From contig NC_089749.1 in assembly GCF_040412425.1 (NCBI RefSeq), positions 36,663,070-36,727,069 of the forward strand: a stretch of DNA of 64,000 nucleotides, given 5' to 3'. Source of the stretch: Macrobrachium rosenbergii (Eukaryota > Arthropoda > Malacostraca > Decapoda > Palaemonidae). Within the stretch, counting starts at the first letter, position 1. Every line of letters begins with the position of its first letter. Under the pieces are notes generated by a model. The model had not been told where the DNA came from. It was given only the letters and a program-made list of their open reading frames with translations, and ran no database searches. A program made the translations under genes and the position numbers. Below are positions 38,101 to 51,329 of this stretch, in pieces.

Positions 38101-38350
38101 TCTATGGATGCAAGACGAAATGAGAGGCAGTTTCCATCACAATATGTGGACAAAAAACACAAGCCTCAATGAGTAGTGTGTTCCACTCTGCCAAAAAAAT
38201 TATCAAAAGAAAAAAAAGGGTTAAGGAGAATATAGAATGAATGATACACCTCTGTGTATCATTACTTGTTTTGAGGTATATCACACTCATCAAGTATACA
38301 AGCAGCATTGTCAGTGTGAAATACGAAAACAGTCCTGTATAAGTACTGAA
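38100..38350 (+). pseudogene. piggyBac transposase C-terminal Cys finger remnant
   Basis: Frames read RRNERQFPSQYVDKKHKPQ, then VVCSTLPKKL, then MNDTPLCIITCFEVYHTHQV and HCQC. The spaced C-x2-C and 'PLC...CFE.YHT' signature is that of the piggyBac C-terminal cysteine-rich domain. Two or more frameshifts. Confidence 0.7.
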
Positions 38351-39075
38351 TGTAAACACACAACAGGATGCTTAGGGTTACTACTAAAAATAAAAAGTAG
38401 TGTATTTTGTATTTTTTTATTTTCCACCATTTTTTTTTTTGCAACCCATGGGTATAAAAACCCCTTTTATGTTATATGTTGATGTATTTTCATGTATAAA
38501 CACAGCATAATACAATGTTGTTTGTTGTCACTAACAAAGACATCAGAATCCTGAATGGACTCAATTATTTTTTTATTTTGACACCATTTTCTTCTATTTT
38601 TCCACCTTTTCATAATTTTTTTATAGAACAGATGACTTCTAAGTGTAAATAATGGTCAATTCTAAAATAGAATGCTTGAAGATGTTATAAAAAATATTTT
38701 GATTTGAAAGAGCATTTTCAGTTTTCAGTGCTAAAATTACACATAGCTGGGAATGCGGGTCACAAATTCTGCAACAAAATGGTTAATGGCAGAAATAAAA
38801 CCATTTGTCTCTGCCATCCCAGTATTTGATAGTTCTATTAAGGAAAGATCAACACTTATCCTTCTTTTTGTGAGGAAAAAGCTCCCATCGGACACGGCTA
38901 CGTAGCAATGGTGCCACGACAGTTTGCCTACAGACATTGTGCCTACTGGACATTATACCTACGGATAGTTTGCCTACTTGCAAACAACTGTTTCATAAAC
39001 TACTGAGGGTATTGTGTATCCCTACAGCTAGTAAAGAAGCAGTATATTTACCTTATTTTTTTAAGTGTCTATTAA

Positions 39076-41259
39076 CCCTTAAACGCCTATTGGACGTATC
39101 ATACGTCAACTAAAATTGTCTGTTGGGTGCCGAGTGGACGTACTGTACGTCGACTACAAAAAATTTCAACCTTCGGTCAACTTTGACTCGACCGAAATGG
39201 TCGAAAAACACAATTGTAAGCTAAAACTCTTACATTCTAGTAATATTCAATCATGTACATTCATTTTGCAACAAATTGGAAGTCTCTAGCACAATATTTC
39301 GATTTATGGTGAATTTTTGAAAAAACTTTTTTCTTATAAGACAAATTAACTCAGCCGAAAATTTCATAAATTCTTTCGTCATTTTGTCGTAATTTTTGCA
39401 CTGTTCTATATTAGCCATTACATAAAGTTTTATATATGAAAATGTGTGCAATTTCATGTACAATACAGCAAAATACAACCCATGGTTGTAGCTTTTATCA
39501 GTTTGGAAATATTTTCATATAAACCATGATAACTGCCAAAATTTCAACCTTCGGTCAACTTTGACTCGACCGAAATGGTAAAAAAACGCAATTTTAAGCT
39601 AAAACTCTTACATTCTAGTAATATTCAATCATTTACCTTCATTTTGCAACCAATTGGAAGTCTCTAGCACAATATTTCGATTTATGGTGAATTTCTGAAA
39701 AAAACTTTTTCCTTACGTCCGCGCCAGAAATTCTTTTCAAATCACGTTGTCGTAATGTTTGCACTGTTTTATATTAGTCGTTACATAAAGTTTTATATAT
39801 GGATATGTGCGCAATTTCATGTAGAATGCAACAGAAAATAACTCATGGTTGTAGCTTTTATCAGTTTTGGAATATTTTTCATATATATCACGATAACTGC
39901 CAAAATTTCAAGATTCGGTCAACTTTAACTCGACCGAAATGGTAAAAAAACGCAATTATAAGCTAAAACTCTTACATTCTAGTAATATTCAATCATGTAC
40001 CTTCATTTTGCAACAAACTGGAAGTCTCTAGCACAATATTTCCATTTATGGTGAATTTCTGAAAAAAAAATTTTTTTTTTACCTTACGTCTCTTGCTGTG
40101 ATAATTCAGCCAACATCTCAGAAATTCTTTCGTCATGTTGTCGTAATGTTTGCATCGTTTTACATTAGTTGTTACATAAACTTTTATATATGAAAATGTG
40201 TGCAATTTCATGTAGAATACAACAGAAAATAGCTCATGGTTGTAGCTTTTATCAGTTTTGAAATATTTTCACATAAATCACGATAACTGCCAACATTTCA
40301 ACCTTCGGTCAACTTTAACTCGACCGAAATGGTAAAAAACGCAATTGTAAGCTAAAACTCTTACATTCTAGTAATATTCAATCGTTTAACTTTATTTTGC
40401 AATAAATTGGAAGTCTCTAGCACAATATTTCGATTTATGGTGAATTTTTTAAAAAAACATTTTCCTTACGTCTGCGCGGTAACTCGGCCGAACATCTCAG
40501 AAATTCTTTTGTGTCGTTGTCGTAATATTTGCACCGCTTTATATTAGTCGTTACATAAAGTTTTATATATGAAAATGTGCGCAATTTCATGTAAAATACA
40601 ACAAAAAATAACTCATGGTTTTAGCTTTTATCGGTTTTTAAATATTTCCATATAAATCACGATAAATAGAAAAAATTCGACTTTCGGTCAACTTTAACTC
40701 AACCGAAATGGTCGAAAACTGCAATTGTAAGCTAAAACACTTACAGTCTAGTAATATTCAATCAATTAGCTTCATTTTTCAACAAACAGGAAGTCTCTAG
40801 CACAATATTTCGATTTATGGTGAATTTTTGAAAAAAACTTTTTTATGTCCGCGTTACGAATTCATGCATCATTTTGTGATAATATTTTCTCTGTGTTGCT
40901 TTGATTGTTTTAAAATTTGTTATATACCAAAATCATCACAATTTAGTGTACAACTAAAAAAATTAACTCATTAGCTTTAACCGTTTTGCTTACAGCGATT
41001 TGTATACAATTATATACGAGTTTTTTTTCACTGTCATATATTCCAATATTTATATATGATAATGATATTTTTTCATTTCTGATGGTTGCATACTAAACTT
41101 CAGGCAATGACAAAAAAATGAGCCAAAAATGAACTCTTAATCTTAAAAACTAAGCGTGCTGTGATTTTTTGAAAAAACTTTTTTCCGCTTCAGTTCTTAA
41201 CTCACCGAGCCGGCATACGGGAGACGTTTTTGTAAATAGGGCTTTCATGCGTTCAAGGG
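39076..41259 (-). mobile_element. TTAA element P1 with internal 375-bp tandem units, copy 1
   Basis: Left TTAA|CCCTTAAACGCC (TTAA 39072-39075); right, on the minus strand, TTAA|CCCTTGAACGCATGAAAG (TTAA 41260-41263). About five internal units start with TTCGGTCAACTTTGACTCGA at about 39171, 39549, 39912, 40302 and 40681 (spacing 365-390). Each unit has 'acaatatttcgatttatggt' and 'tttatatatgaaaatgtg'. TTAA site and CCCTT start suggest mobilisation by a piggyBac-type transposase. Some minus-strand units keep a 70-75-codon open frame (39478-39251, 40211-39993). Confidence 0.85.
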
Positions 41260-41301
41260 TTAAAATGGAAAAAATTTACATACAAACATACATGCATATA
41301 T

Positions 41302-41304
<3 letters not shown>

Positions 41305-41334
<30 letters not shown>
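41305..41334. repeat. (TA)n microsatellite
   Basis: About 30 bases of TA. Confidence 0.85.
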
Positions 41335-41339
<5 letters not shown>

Positions 41340-41520
41340 TGCACATTTATTCCTCCAGCCAGTAAAGAAGTGGTATATTTACCTTACTTTTCATGTAAGT
41401 GTCTGTTACATTAAAAAAAATAGGTTTTTATTTACATATATATATTTACATACAATTATTCCTCCAGCTAGTAAAGAAGTGGTATATTTACCTTATTTTC
41501 GACAAGTGTCTGTTAAAAGT
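41335..41520. repeat. Short tandem family around 'ccagctagtaaagaag'
   Basis: 'cctccagc(c/t)agtaaagaag', 'tggtatatttacctta' and 'aagtgtctgtta' occur at 39025-39070, 41350-41410 and 41460-41515, and inverted at 48540-49015. The P1 elements at 39.1 and 47.4 kb lie next to or inside this family. Confidence 0.7.
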
Positions 41521-42406
41521 AAAAATGTGGGGGAAAAAATCTGAAATCCTTGGAGCCAAATATATTTCAGTTTTTGGAATTTTTTGAATTTCGGAACTGT
41601 GGGGTCAGGAGCATAACCATTAAACATCACCTCTGCAACAAAAGCACGTTATATTTTTCCTTTTTTCCTATTTTTTCATTAGTTTTTTATTCATTAGTTT
41701 ATTATTATTTATATTATATACTGTTAAATATGAGACAATCCCGATCATCAATAATAAGATAGTGGGACAATTAAGACCATACGTTCACCTAACACATTTT
41801 ATTGTCAACAAAAACATTGCGTAACATGTAAAAAATACACAATCAAAATAATTGTAATTCATCATATCGATCTTGGAGAAGGTTGTTCTTTATTGTCACT
41901 AACTTGTCATCAGATTGCAGTCGTACACTTGAGGGCGGTCCAGGAACGATTCGCATCACTATGACAGATTGTGTGGGATTTTTCATACTAGTGTATTAAA
42001 ATTAAAATTGTTAAATGCTTGTTTTCATGAACAATTATGTAAAGCAAATTATTGAGTCATTTTTGCGATCAGCAGTCAAATAATCATGATCATTGCAACA
42101 TTCAAACTTAGTGCCGTACACACAATTTGGGATCGAAATATGTCTATAAATAGAACAGAAGTAGAGGGCTGTCATTGGCTAACAGCTCTCCATGGCAACC
42201 ACCAGCCAATCAGGTTTTAGCTGCATTTTGTCTGAGAAAGAACGTTTTGCTCACGTTATGCTGACAGTGATGAAAGTGCGCGTGTTTTGAATACAGTACG
42301 TAGTTTTTAATAGTATATATGTATTTTACTGATTACATGAAGAATAGAATAAATTCCTTCTCATTACTTTAAGTGTAAAATTGTTGATTCAGAGATTCTT
42401 CAGCAA

Positions 42407-42433
42407 CAATTTTTTTTTTTTTTTTTTTTTTGC
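42407..42433. repeat. poly(T) tract
   Basis: About 23 T in a row near 42410-42432. Confidence 0.85.
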
Positions 42434-42501
42434 TTCAGAAGATATTTACTAATGCTGTGTTAACATACCTTCAAAACAAAATTCATCTCTTTAATCTCTA
42501 A

Positions 42502-43282
<781 letters not shown>

Positions 43283-43517
43283 TAAGGGAATGTTACCCCA
43301 TTTCTGTTTACCTGCTGGTGACACGCTTGAGAGTCCACGCAACTGACAACAACAAAATTCATGTTTGTTTTTTTGTCTTCCAAACATTTTTAAAAACATC
43401 ATGAACGCACACACACACACTGTGTGCATATGTACTAATACCTATTGGTTAAAGAGTCTCAAATTGCATATGTACTAATACCTATTGGTTAAAGTCTCAA
43501 ATCAGCAGTATCTTTTC

Positions 43518-43519
<2 letters not shown>

Positions 43520-43611
<92 letters not shown>
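43520..43611. repeat. (AG)n microsatellite
   Basis: About 92 bases of AG. Confidence 0.95.
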
Positions 43612-43615
<4 letters not shown>

Positions 43616-43864
43616 ATTTGAGCAGCGGCACACCCACGACTTGGGTCAGCCATTAGCATGCCAAACCACCGACCTTATGAATTAACGCTCTACTCTACAC
43701 AAAAAGTTTTCGGATTTATAGAGCTTTTCAGTTTTTAGAATGGATAAAGGATTGTGTACCTGTATATATATTTATATATATTTATTACTTCAGATCAACT
43801 TTAGATTCCAACAAGAGAATTAAAAAATTTACTGTTAATTGCACTTAAGCTTTTCTAAACAATC

Positions 43865-44510
43865 TAGCATTCCTAATTTTGACATTTAGCGCATCTGCAC
43901 TTTTTGACTCCTTTCAAGTAATCTTGTGCTTTATCTGATGCAATTTTCAGAAAGCAAGAATTATAAAAACTAATGATGTGTAGAGAGACTGACCCACAGG
44001 CCACAGCCCGTGGCTGCAAGTCAGTCTCTCTATACAAGAGGTGTATAGCTTTCATCACTGAACTTATCAAGCAACTGCAACAGTGTTTGCCTGAAAATGT
44101 TTCTGTGTTGTGCAACATGTCCTCAATAATTGTAAATGAATGTTTAAATCCTTTCAAACAAGATATTATCGGCTTAGCAAAACTTTCACTGATGATCCAG
44201 GTGTCATAACAAACACTGATCTTTCAGTGGAAAATGATTCACCATATAAAGTGGTCTGATACTCAAAATTCATTAACTTTTTGGGCTGAAGTTTCAAGCT
44301 ATAAAGATGTATCCAGGAAAAACCCCTTTGGCAAACTTGCATATCTTGCTATATCTTTACTTTCTAATTTACCTCATTCAAATGCCGAAGCTGATCGCTC
44401 ATTTAGTCACATGAACATTAAGTCAAAAATACGGAATAGGATGAGTATAGAAACATAATGCAATATTAGAAATACGATATGGACTGAGACATCATGGCAA
44501 GTGTAGCCAT
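43865..44510 (+). pseudogene. hAT transposase C-terminal relic
   Basis: Plus strand 43973-44209 reads RCIAFITELIKQLQQCLPEN, then VSVLCNMSSIIVNECLNPFK. 44234-44458 reads NSLTFWAEVSSYKDVSRKNP, then FGKLAYLAISLLSNLPHSNA and EADRSFSHMNIKSKIRNRMS, the hAT dimerisation domain ('LP.SNA..ER.FS...K...RNR'). A frame change separates the two parts, and stops follow. The N-terminal BED finger and catalytic core are absent. A 55-base snap-back sequence interrupts the 5' part (43979-44034). Confidence 0.85.
43979..44034. repeat. Perfect small hairpin within the hAT relic
   Basis: TAGAGAGACTGAC and GTCAGTCTCTCTA are exact complements, and the inner part pairs GGCCAC with GTGGC. About 55 bases in total. Confidence 0.75.
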
Positions 44511-45008
44511 AATTATACCCTTCTCCCCAAATTACTTGACAATATAGGAAAATCCGAGAAATATAAAACTCAAAGAGACACTCGCGCATCCACATCAGAT
44601 ATTGCTTACGAATTAGACATGGAGGATATAGACGTTCCTGAATTAAGCCTACATGACCAATAAAAATGTAAGTACACTGGTAACCGTTTACAATAAAATT
44701 CAGCATGTAGAGGATATTGACAACTGCTTGAGATAATTATAGCAACAGATGAATAAATATTGCTGTAAATAAAAAAAGATGCAATTTACTAATTCTAGCG
44801 CTTTTCTGAACCTTATCTAGAGCATTTTGAAAATTTGAGATGGCAAGTTCCAATGAGCACAGTGGTCAGTCTAGCAGGACAGGACACAGACTTCACTACC
44901 CTACCTTCTTTGCTCAATGTTTTGAATAACTGATTTATGTTTGCGGATTTTTACTATTTGTTGTAACTATCTTAAATTATGGCTGTATTATCGTTTTCAT
45001 AAGATACG

Positions 45009-46860
<1,852 letters not shown>

Positions 46861-47056
46861 ATACGACTATTTATCACATCACCGTTTCATATACAATCAA
46901 GTGTCCTTTAATATCAATTCACTCTACCTCGTAATATATTTTCATATATATGACAGTTTTAGTTGATAATAAGTCCACCGTCCCGTGACAGTAAAGGACT
47001 ACCACACTAACCAGTCGGCCACAAGAGAGGTAAGTTTGGATATTAAAGGTCTCACT

Positions 47057-47157
<101 letters not shown>

Positions 47158-47186
47158 TATGTTTGTGTGTATGTACAGTATATATA

Positions 47187-47379
47187 CAGTAAACCCCCCG
47201 TATTTGCGGTCTCACTATTCGAGGACTCACGTATTCGTGGATTTCTCTGTGGAACATACCTACCCATTATTCGCGGAAAATTTGCCCATTCGCTGTATTT
47301 TTCACTCAGAAATATTCACTAATTACTGTATTTTCATGTCATTTCCTTGACTAAATGCACTATTTTTGTCATAAAGCTA
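47187..47379 (+). mobile_element. Terminus of Tigger-like element T1
   Basis: (TA)CAGTAAACCCCCCGTATTTG, then 'gaggactcacgtattcgtgg' and 'gaaatattcactaattactg', matches 24410-24605 and the complement of 50690-50889. It is cut at 47380 by a P1 element at a TTAA. The other end was not located. Confidence 0.7.
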
Positions 47380-47383
47380 TTAA

Positions 47384-48450
47384 CCCTTAAACGCCGAGCC
47401 TCTATTTACAAAAGTGTCTGCCATATGCCAGCGGGGTTTGGGAGTTACCGCCGAAGCAGAAAAAGTTTTTTTTTTTTTAAATCAAAGCACACTTAGTTAT
47501 TAAGATTAAGAGCTCATTTTTGGCTCCTTTTTTTCTCATTGCCTGAAGTTTAGTATGCAACCATCAGAAATGAAAAAAAATATCATTATCATATATAAAT
47601 ATTGGAATATATGACAGCGCAAAAAAAAAATTTATAATTGTATACAAATCGCACTGCGAGCAAAACGGTTAAAGCTAATGAGCTATTTTTTTTTCATTGT
47701 ATTGTACACTAAATTGCGATGATTTTGGTATATAACAAATTTTAAAACGATCAAAGCAACACAGAGAAAATATTATCACAAAATGATGTATGAATTCATA
47801 ACGAGCGGACATAAAAAAAAGTTTTTTTTTCAAAAATTCACCATAAATCGAAATATAGTGCTAGAGACTTCCCCTTTGTTGCAAAATGAAGGTAAATGAT
47901 TGAATATTACTAGAATGTAAGAGTTTTAGCTTACAATTGCATTTTTCGACCATTTCGGTCGAGTCAAAGTTGACCGAAGGTTGAAATTTTGGCACTTATC
48001 GTGATTTATATGAAAATATTTCAAAACTGATAAAAGCTACAACCATGAGTTATTTTTTGTTGTATTTTACATGAAATTGCAAACATTTTCATATATAAAA
48101 CTTTATGTATCAGCTAATATAAAACGGTGCGAAAATTACGACAAAGTGACTAAAGAAATTCTGAGATTTTCAGCAGAGTTAGTGTGCGGCAGAGGTAAGG
48201 AAAAAGTTTTTTCAAAAAGTCACCACAAAAAATATTGTGCTAGAGACTTCTCGTTTGTTGCAAAATGAAGGTAAATGATTGCATCTTACTAGAATGTAAG
48301 AGTTTTAGCTTACAATTGCATTTTTCGACCATTTCGATTGAGTCAAAGTTGACCAAAGGTTGAAATTTTGGCACTTATCGTGATTTATATGAAAATATTT
48401 CAAAACTGATAAAAAATACAACCATGAGTTATTTTTTGTTGTATTGTGCC
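47384..48450 (+). mobile_element. TTAA element P1, copy 2 (truncated)
   Basis: TTAA|CCCTTAAACGCCGAGCC at 47380. Contains about two 375-bp units with 'ttcggtcgagtcaaagttga' near 47957 and its diverged form ('ttcgattgagtcaaagttga') near 48332. The right terminus is missing: similarity fades near 48450. A 65-codon frame like those in other copies is open at 48071-48268. Confidence 0.75.
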
Positions 48451-48539
48451 CGAAATATATGGTTTCAATGTTTAAACAGTGTTTTATGGGCCTTCTTATA
48501 TTCATTTACATATATATATATATCAATTGTCAAAAATAA

Positions 48540-49015
<476 letters not shown>

Positions 49016-49018
49016 TAC

Positions 49019-49128
<110 letters not shown>

Positions 49129-49690
49129 GACTCACATCAGAATTGAACCCAGGTCTTTCAATTGAAAGGCAAGGGTGCTGCCCACCAGGCCATAAAAGTC
49201 ATATAAGTTGGAACCTGAGGGCAACTGCACCCAAGGAATTACCTGGACAAGCTAACTGCTTGCAACCAGCATGTTTTCCCCAACTTCCTGACTCAGCAAT
49301 GACCCAATTGACAGCATTTCATTCGAATTATCCCTTCTGAGTGAATAAGACGGAAATAATCAACACACAATCATGTGTGGAACAGAAATAAATTTCTGAC
49401 TCACACCAGGATCGAACCCAGGTCTTTCAATTGAAAGTCAAGGATGCTGCCCACTAGGCCATACAAGTCATAAAAGAAGTTGGAACCTGAGGGCAACTGC
49501 ACCCAAGGAATTACCTGGGCAAGCTAACTGCTTGCAACCAGCGTGTTTTCCCCAACTTTCCGACTCAGCAATGACCCAACTGACAGCATTTTATTCGAAT
49601 TATCCCTTCTGAGTGAATAAGATAGAAATAATCAACACAATCATGTGTGGAACAGAAATAAATTTCTGACTCACATCAGGATGGAACCAT
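49129..49690 (-). repeat. Tandem tRNA-like SINE units (about 263 bp each)
   Basis: Two full units and the start of a third, each beginning 'ctgactcacaYcagRat'. On the minus strand each unit reads TGGCCTAGTGGGCAGCATCC (A-box-like) and, 30-40 bases on, GGGTTCGATCCTGG (B box), the internal RNA polymerase III promoter of a tRNA. This is followed by a body without tRNA pairing. It is a tRNA-derived SINE or a tandem tRNA-related repeat, not a functional tRNA. Confidence 0.75.
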
Positions 49691-49699
49691 GCTGGATCC

Positions 49700-50290
49700 A
49701 ACCAAGGATTTACGCTAAATGCATTGTTGTTGTTCCAAGCAAAGAACGACAGTGATTATCACCACCATATGAATCACACTGTTTGAAAAATGGTTCCAAG
49801 AGCAGCTTATACCCAACATACTACGGCAGTCCGTTATAATTATGGGCAATGCATCTTACCATTCAGTGCAAATTGACAGACCTCCTACGATGGCAAGCAC
49901 AAATGGAGTGATCCAAGACAGTTAAGAAATAAACGTAAAAATCCTCCCGAACATCTGACAAAGTGTGAATTGCTTGAAATGGTGAAAGCAGTCATTGACA
50001 GATACCTTTGGAAAAAGGTCACAAGGTTGTAAGGCTCCCCCTTATCACTACCATTATAGTGCAATTTAACTTATTTGGGCGCAGGTTAAAAACTATGTAG
50101 CCAGAAAGAATAACTTTAAAATGTCAGATCTAACATCTTTATTACTGGCATGCATGACGCAGAAAATTGGTAAAATGCCGTTAAACATGTTGAGAACATT
50201 ATAAAAAAAGATACAGAGAATGATATTGCTGTGAATCAGTTTGTTGATTCATTTGTCATAGAAATAACTTCATCTGATGAGGAATAGCAC
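49700..50290 (+). pseudogene. IS630/Tc1-like DDE transposase relic
   Basis: Plus strand near 49775-49900: WFQEQLIPNILRQSVIIMGN, then ASYHSVQIDRPPTMAS. The second catalytic motif is usually 'VIVxDNAxYHS', here with G in place of D. After stops it continues as APPYHYHYSAI-LIWAQVKN (family form 'PPYHCxLNPIELIWxQVK'), then YVARKNNFKMSDL and VNQFVDSFVIEITSSDEE at the C-terminus (about 50235-50285). The N-terminal HTH and first Asp are missing. Directly follows the SINE array. Confidence 0.75.
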
Positions 50291-50526
50291 AGCAAACATT
50301 AGTGCTGAAAACTACATGGTCCTGGAAGATTGTCTTGATTTAATCTAAAGAAAACTTCCATTTTATTTGTTGTTTAGTTTTATCCTGTGATGATGAAGAA
50401 CATGCATTTTAATAACCCATCTATTTTATGGGAAAAGTCTTCATTAATTTCACTATACAGATTTGGTTTATTTCCTTGTTTATATGATTTAGAGGTTTCA
50501 TCCTCTGGTAAGGCTCAGCCTTCTGT
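50291..50526. other. No gene; 3' flank of transposase relic
   Basis: Probably the 3' untranslated end of the relic. Nothing recognised. Confidence 0.4.
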
Positions 50527-50889
50527 TAACTGAGACTACAGTGAACCCCCTTTATTCGCGAGGGGTGCGTACCACACCCCCCTGTGAATAGCTGAAATCC
50601 GCGAATACTTAAAACCCCTCTAAAAACACTTAGAACTGCCCATTTTGATAGCTTAAACCAAGAAAAACCCTGTAAAAATGCTTATACCTGAGTATTCTAA
50701 TAGTTTTATCACAAAAAGTGCATTTATTCATGAAAACTATATGAAAATACAGTAATTAGTGAATATTTCTCCATGAAAAATACCGCAAATGAGCGAATTT
50801 TCTGCGAAAAATGGCTAGATGTGTTCCACAGAGAAACCCGCAAATGTGTGAGTTCACGAACCATGAGAACGCGAATACGGGGGGGTTTG
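50527..50889. mobile_element. Tigger-like MITE (363 bp)
   Basis: Left (TA)CAGTGAACCCCCTTTATTC; right, on the minus strand, TCAAACCCCCCCGTATTCGC. 'tgtgaatagctgaaatccgc' near the left end matches the right part of 5588-7083. The right 200 bases match T1. Confidence 0.75.
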
Positions 50890-50995
50890 ATATGTTTCAC
50901 TATCCTAACATCCAAGAAATTGTTCTATTGGAGGAAATAGATTTATGAAATATTTTATGTTTGTCATATTCATCAATTCTACATCAAATATGTTT

Positions 50996-50999
<4 letters not shown>

Positions 51000-51053
<54 letters not shown>
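51000..51053. repeat. (GA)n microsatellite
   Basis: About 53 bases of GA. Confidence 0.95.
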
Positions 51054-51057
<4 letters not shown>

Positions 51058-51329
51058 TGATACCAGGCTACATATATATTTAAGAATCTGACTACACTTT
51101 AGATAATGTTCAAATATATGCTGATTCAATCAGTATTCAAATTATATAACTAATAAAAGTTAAAATTTTATGAGTAGTAAAGTTGGAAAAAATTTTAGTA
51201 CAATAAGATTCCAGTAATGCACTGAACTATATTGATCACAGGGTACAGAACATTAAATTTCTATTTTCATCCACGATCAGTATCTTAAAAGTTGAAAAAA
51301 AAAAAAAAAAGTCTTCATAACAGACATTG

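Larger units (their letters stand above)
34376..38782 (+). mobile_element. Second piggyBac relic, swollen by repeats
   Basis: TTAA|CTCTTTCACTGCAATAA at 34372 and, on the minus strand, TTAA|CCATTTTGTTGCAGAA from 38786 are diverged inverted termini resembling those of the first piggyBac. A C-terminal transposase remnant is at 38100-38350. The middle is filled by Tigger-like sequence (from 34634), family T2 copy B, and GA/TC tracts. Boundaries are moderately supported. Confidence 0.5.

Noticed and set aside
39076..41259. CRISPR-like array of regular repeats
   Set aside because: Units are 375 bases long and almost wholly similar, without short repeat/unique spacer structure; this is a eukaryotic element with TTAA ends.
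49129..49690. Functional tRNA genes
   Set aside because: A- and B-box-like sequences exist, but the acceptor and anticodon stems do not form; the units are longer than 260 bases and tandemly repeated.
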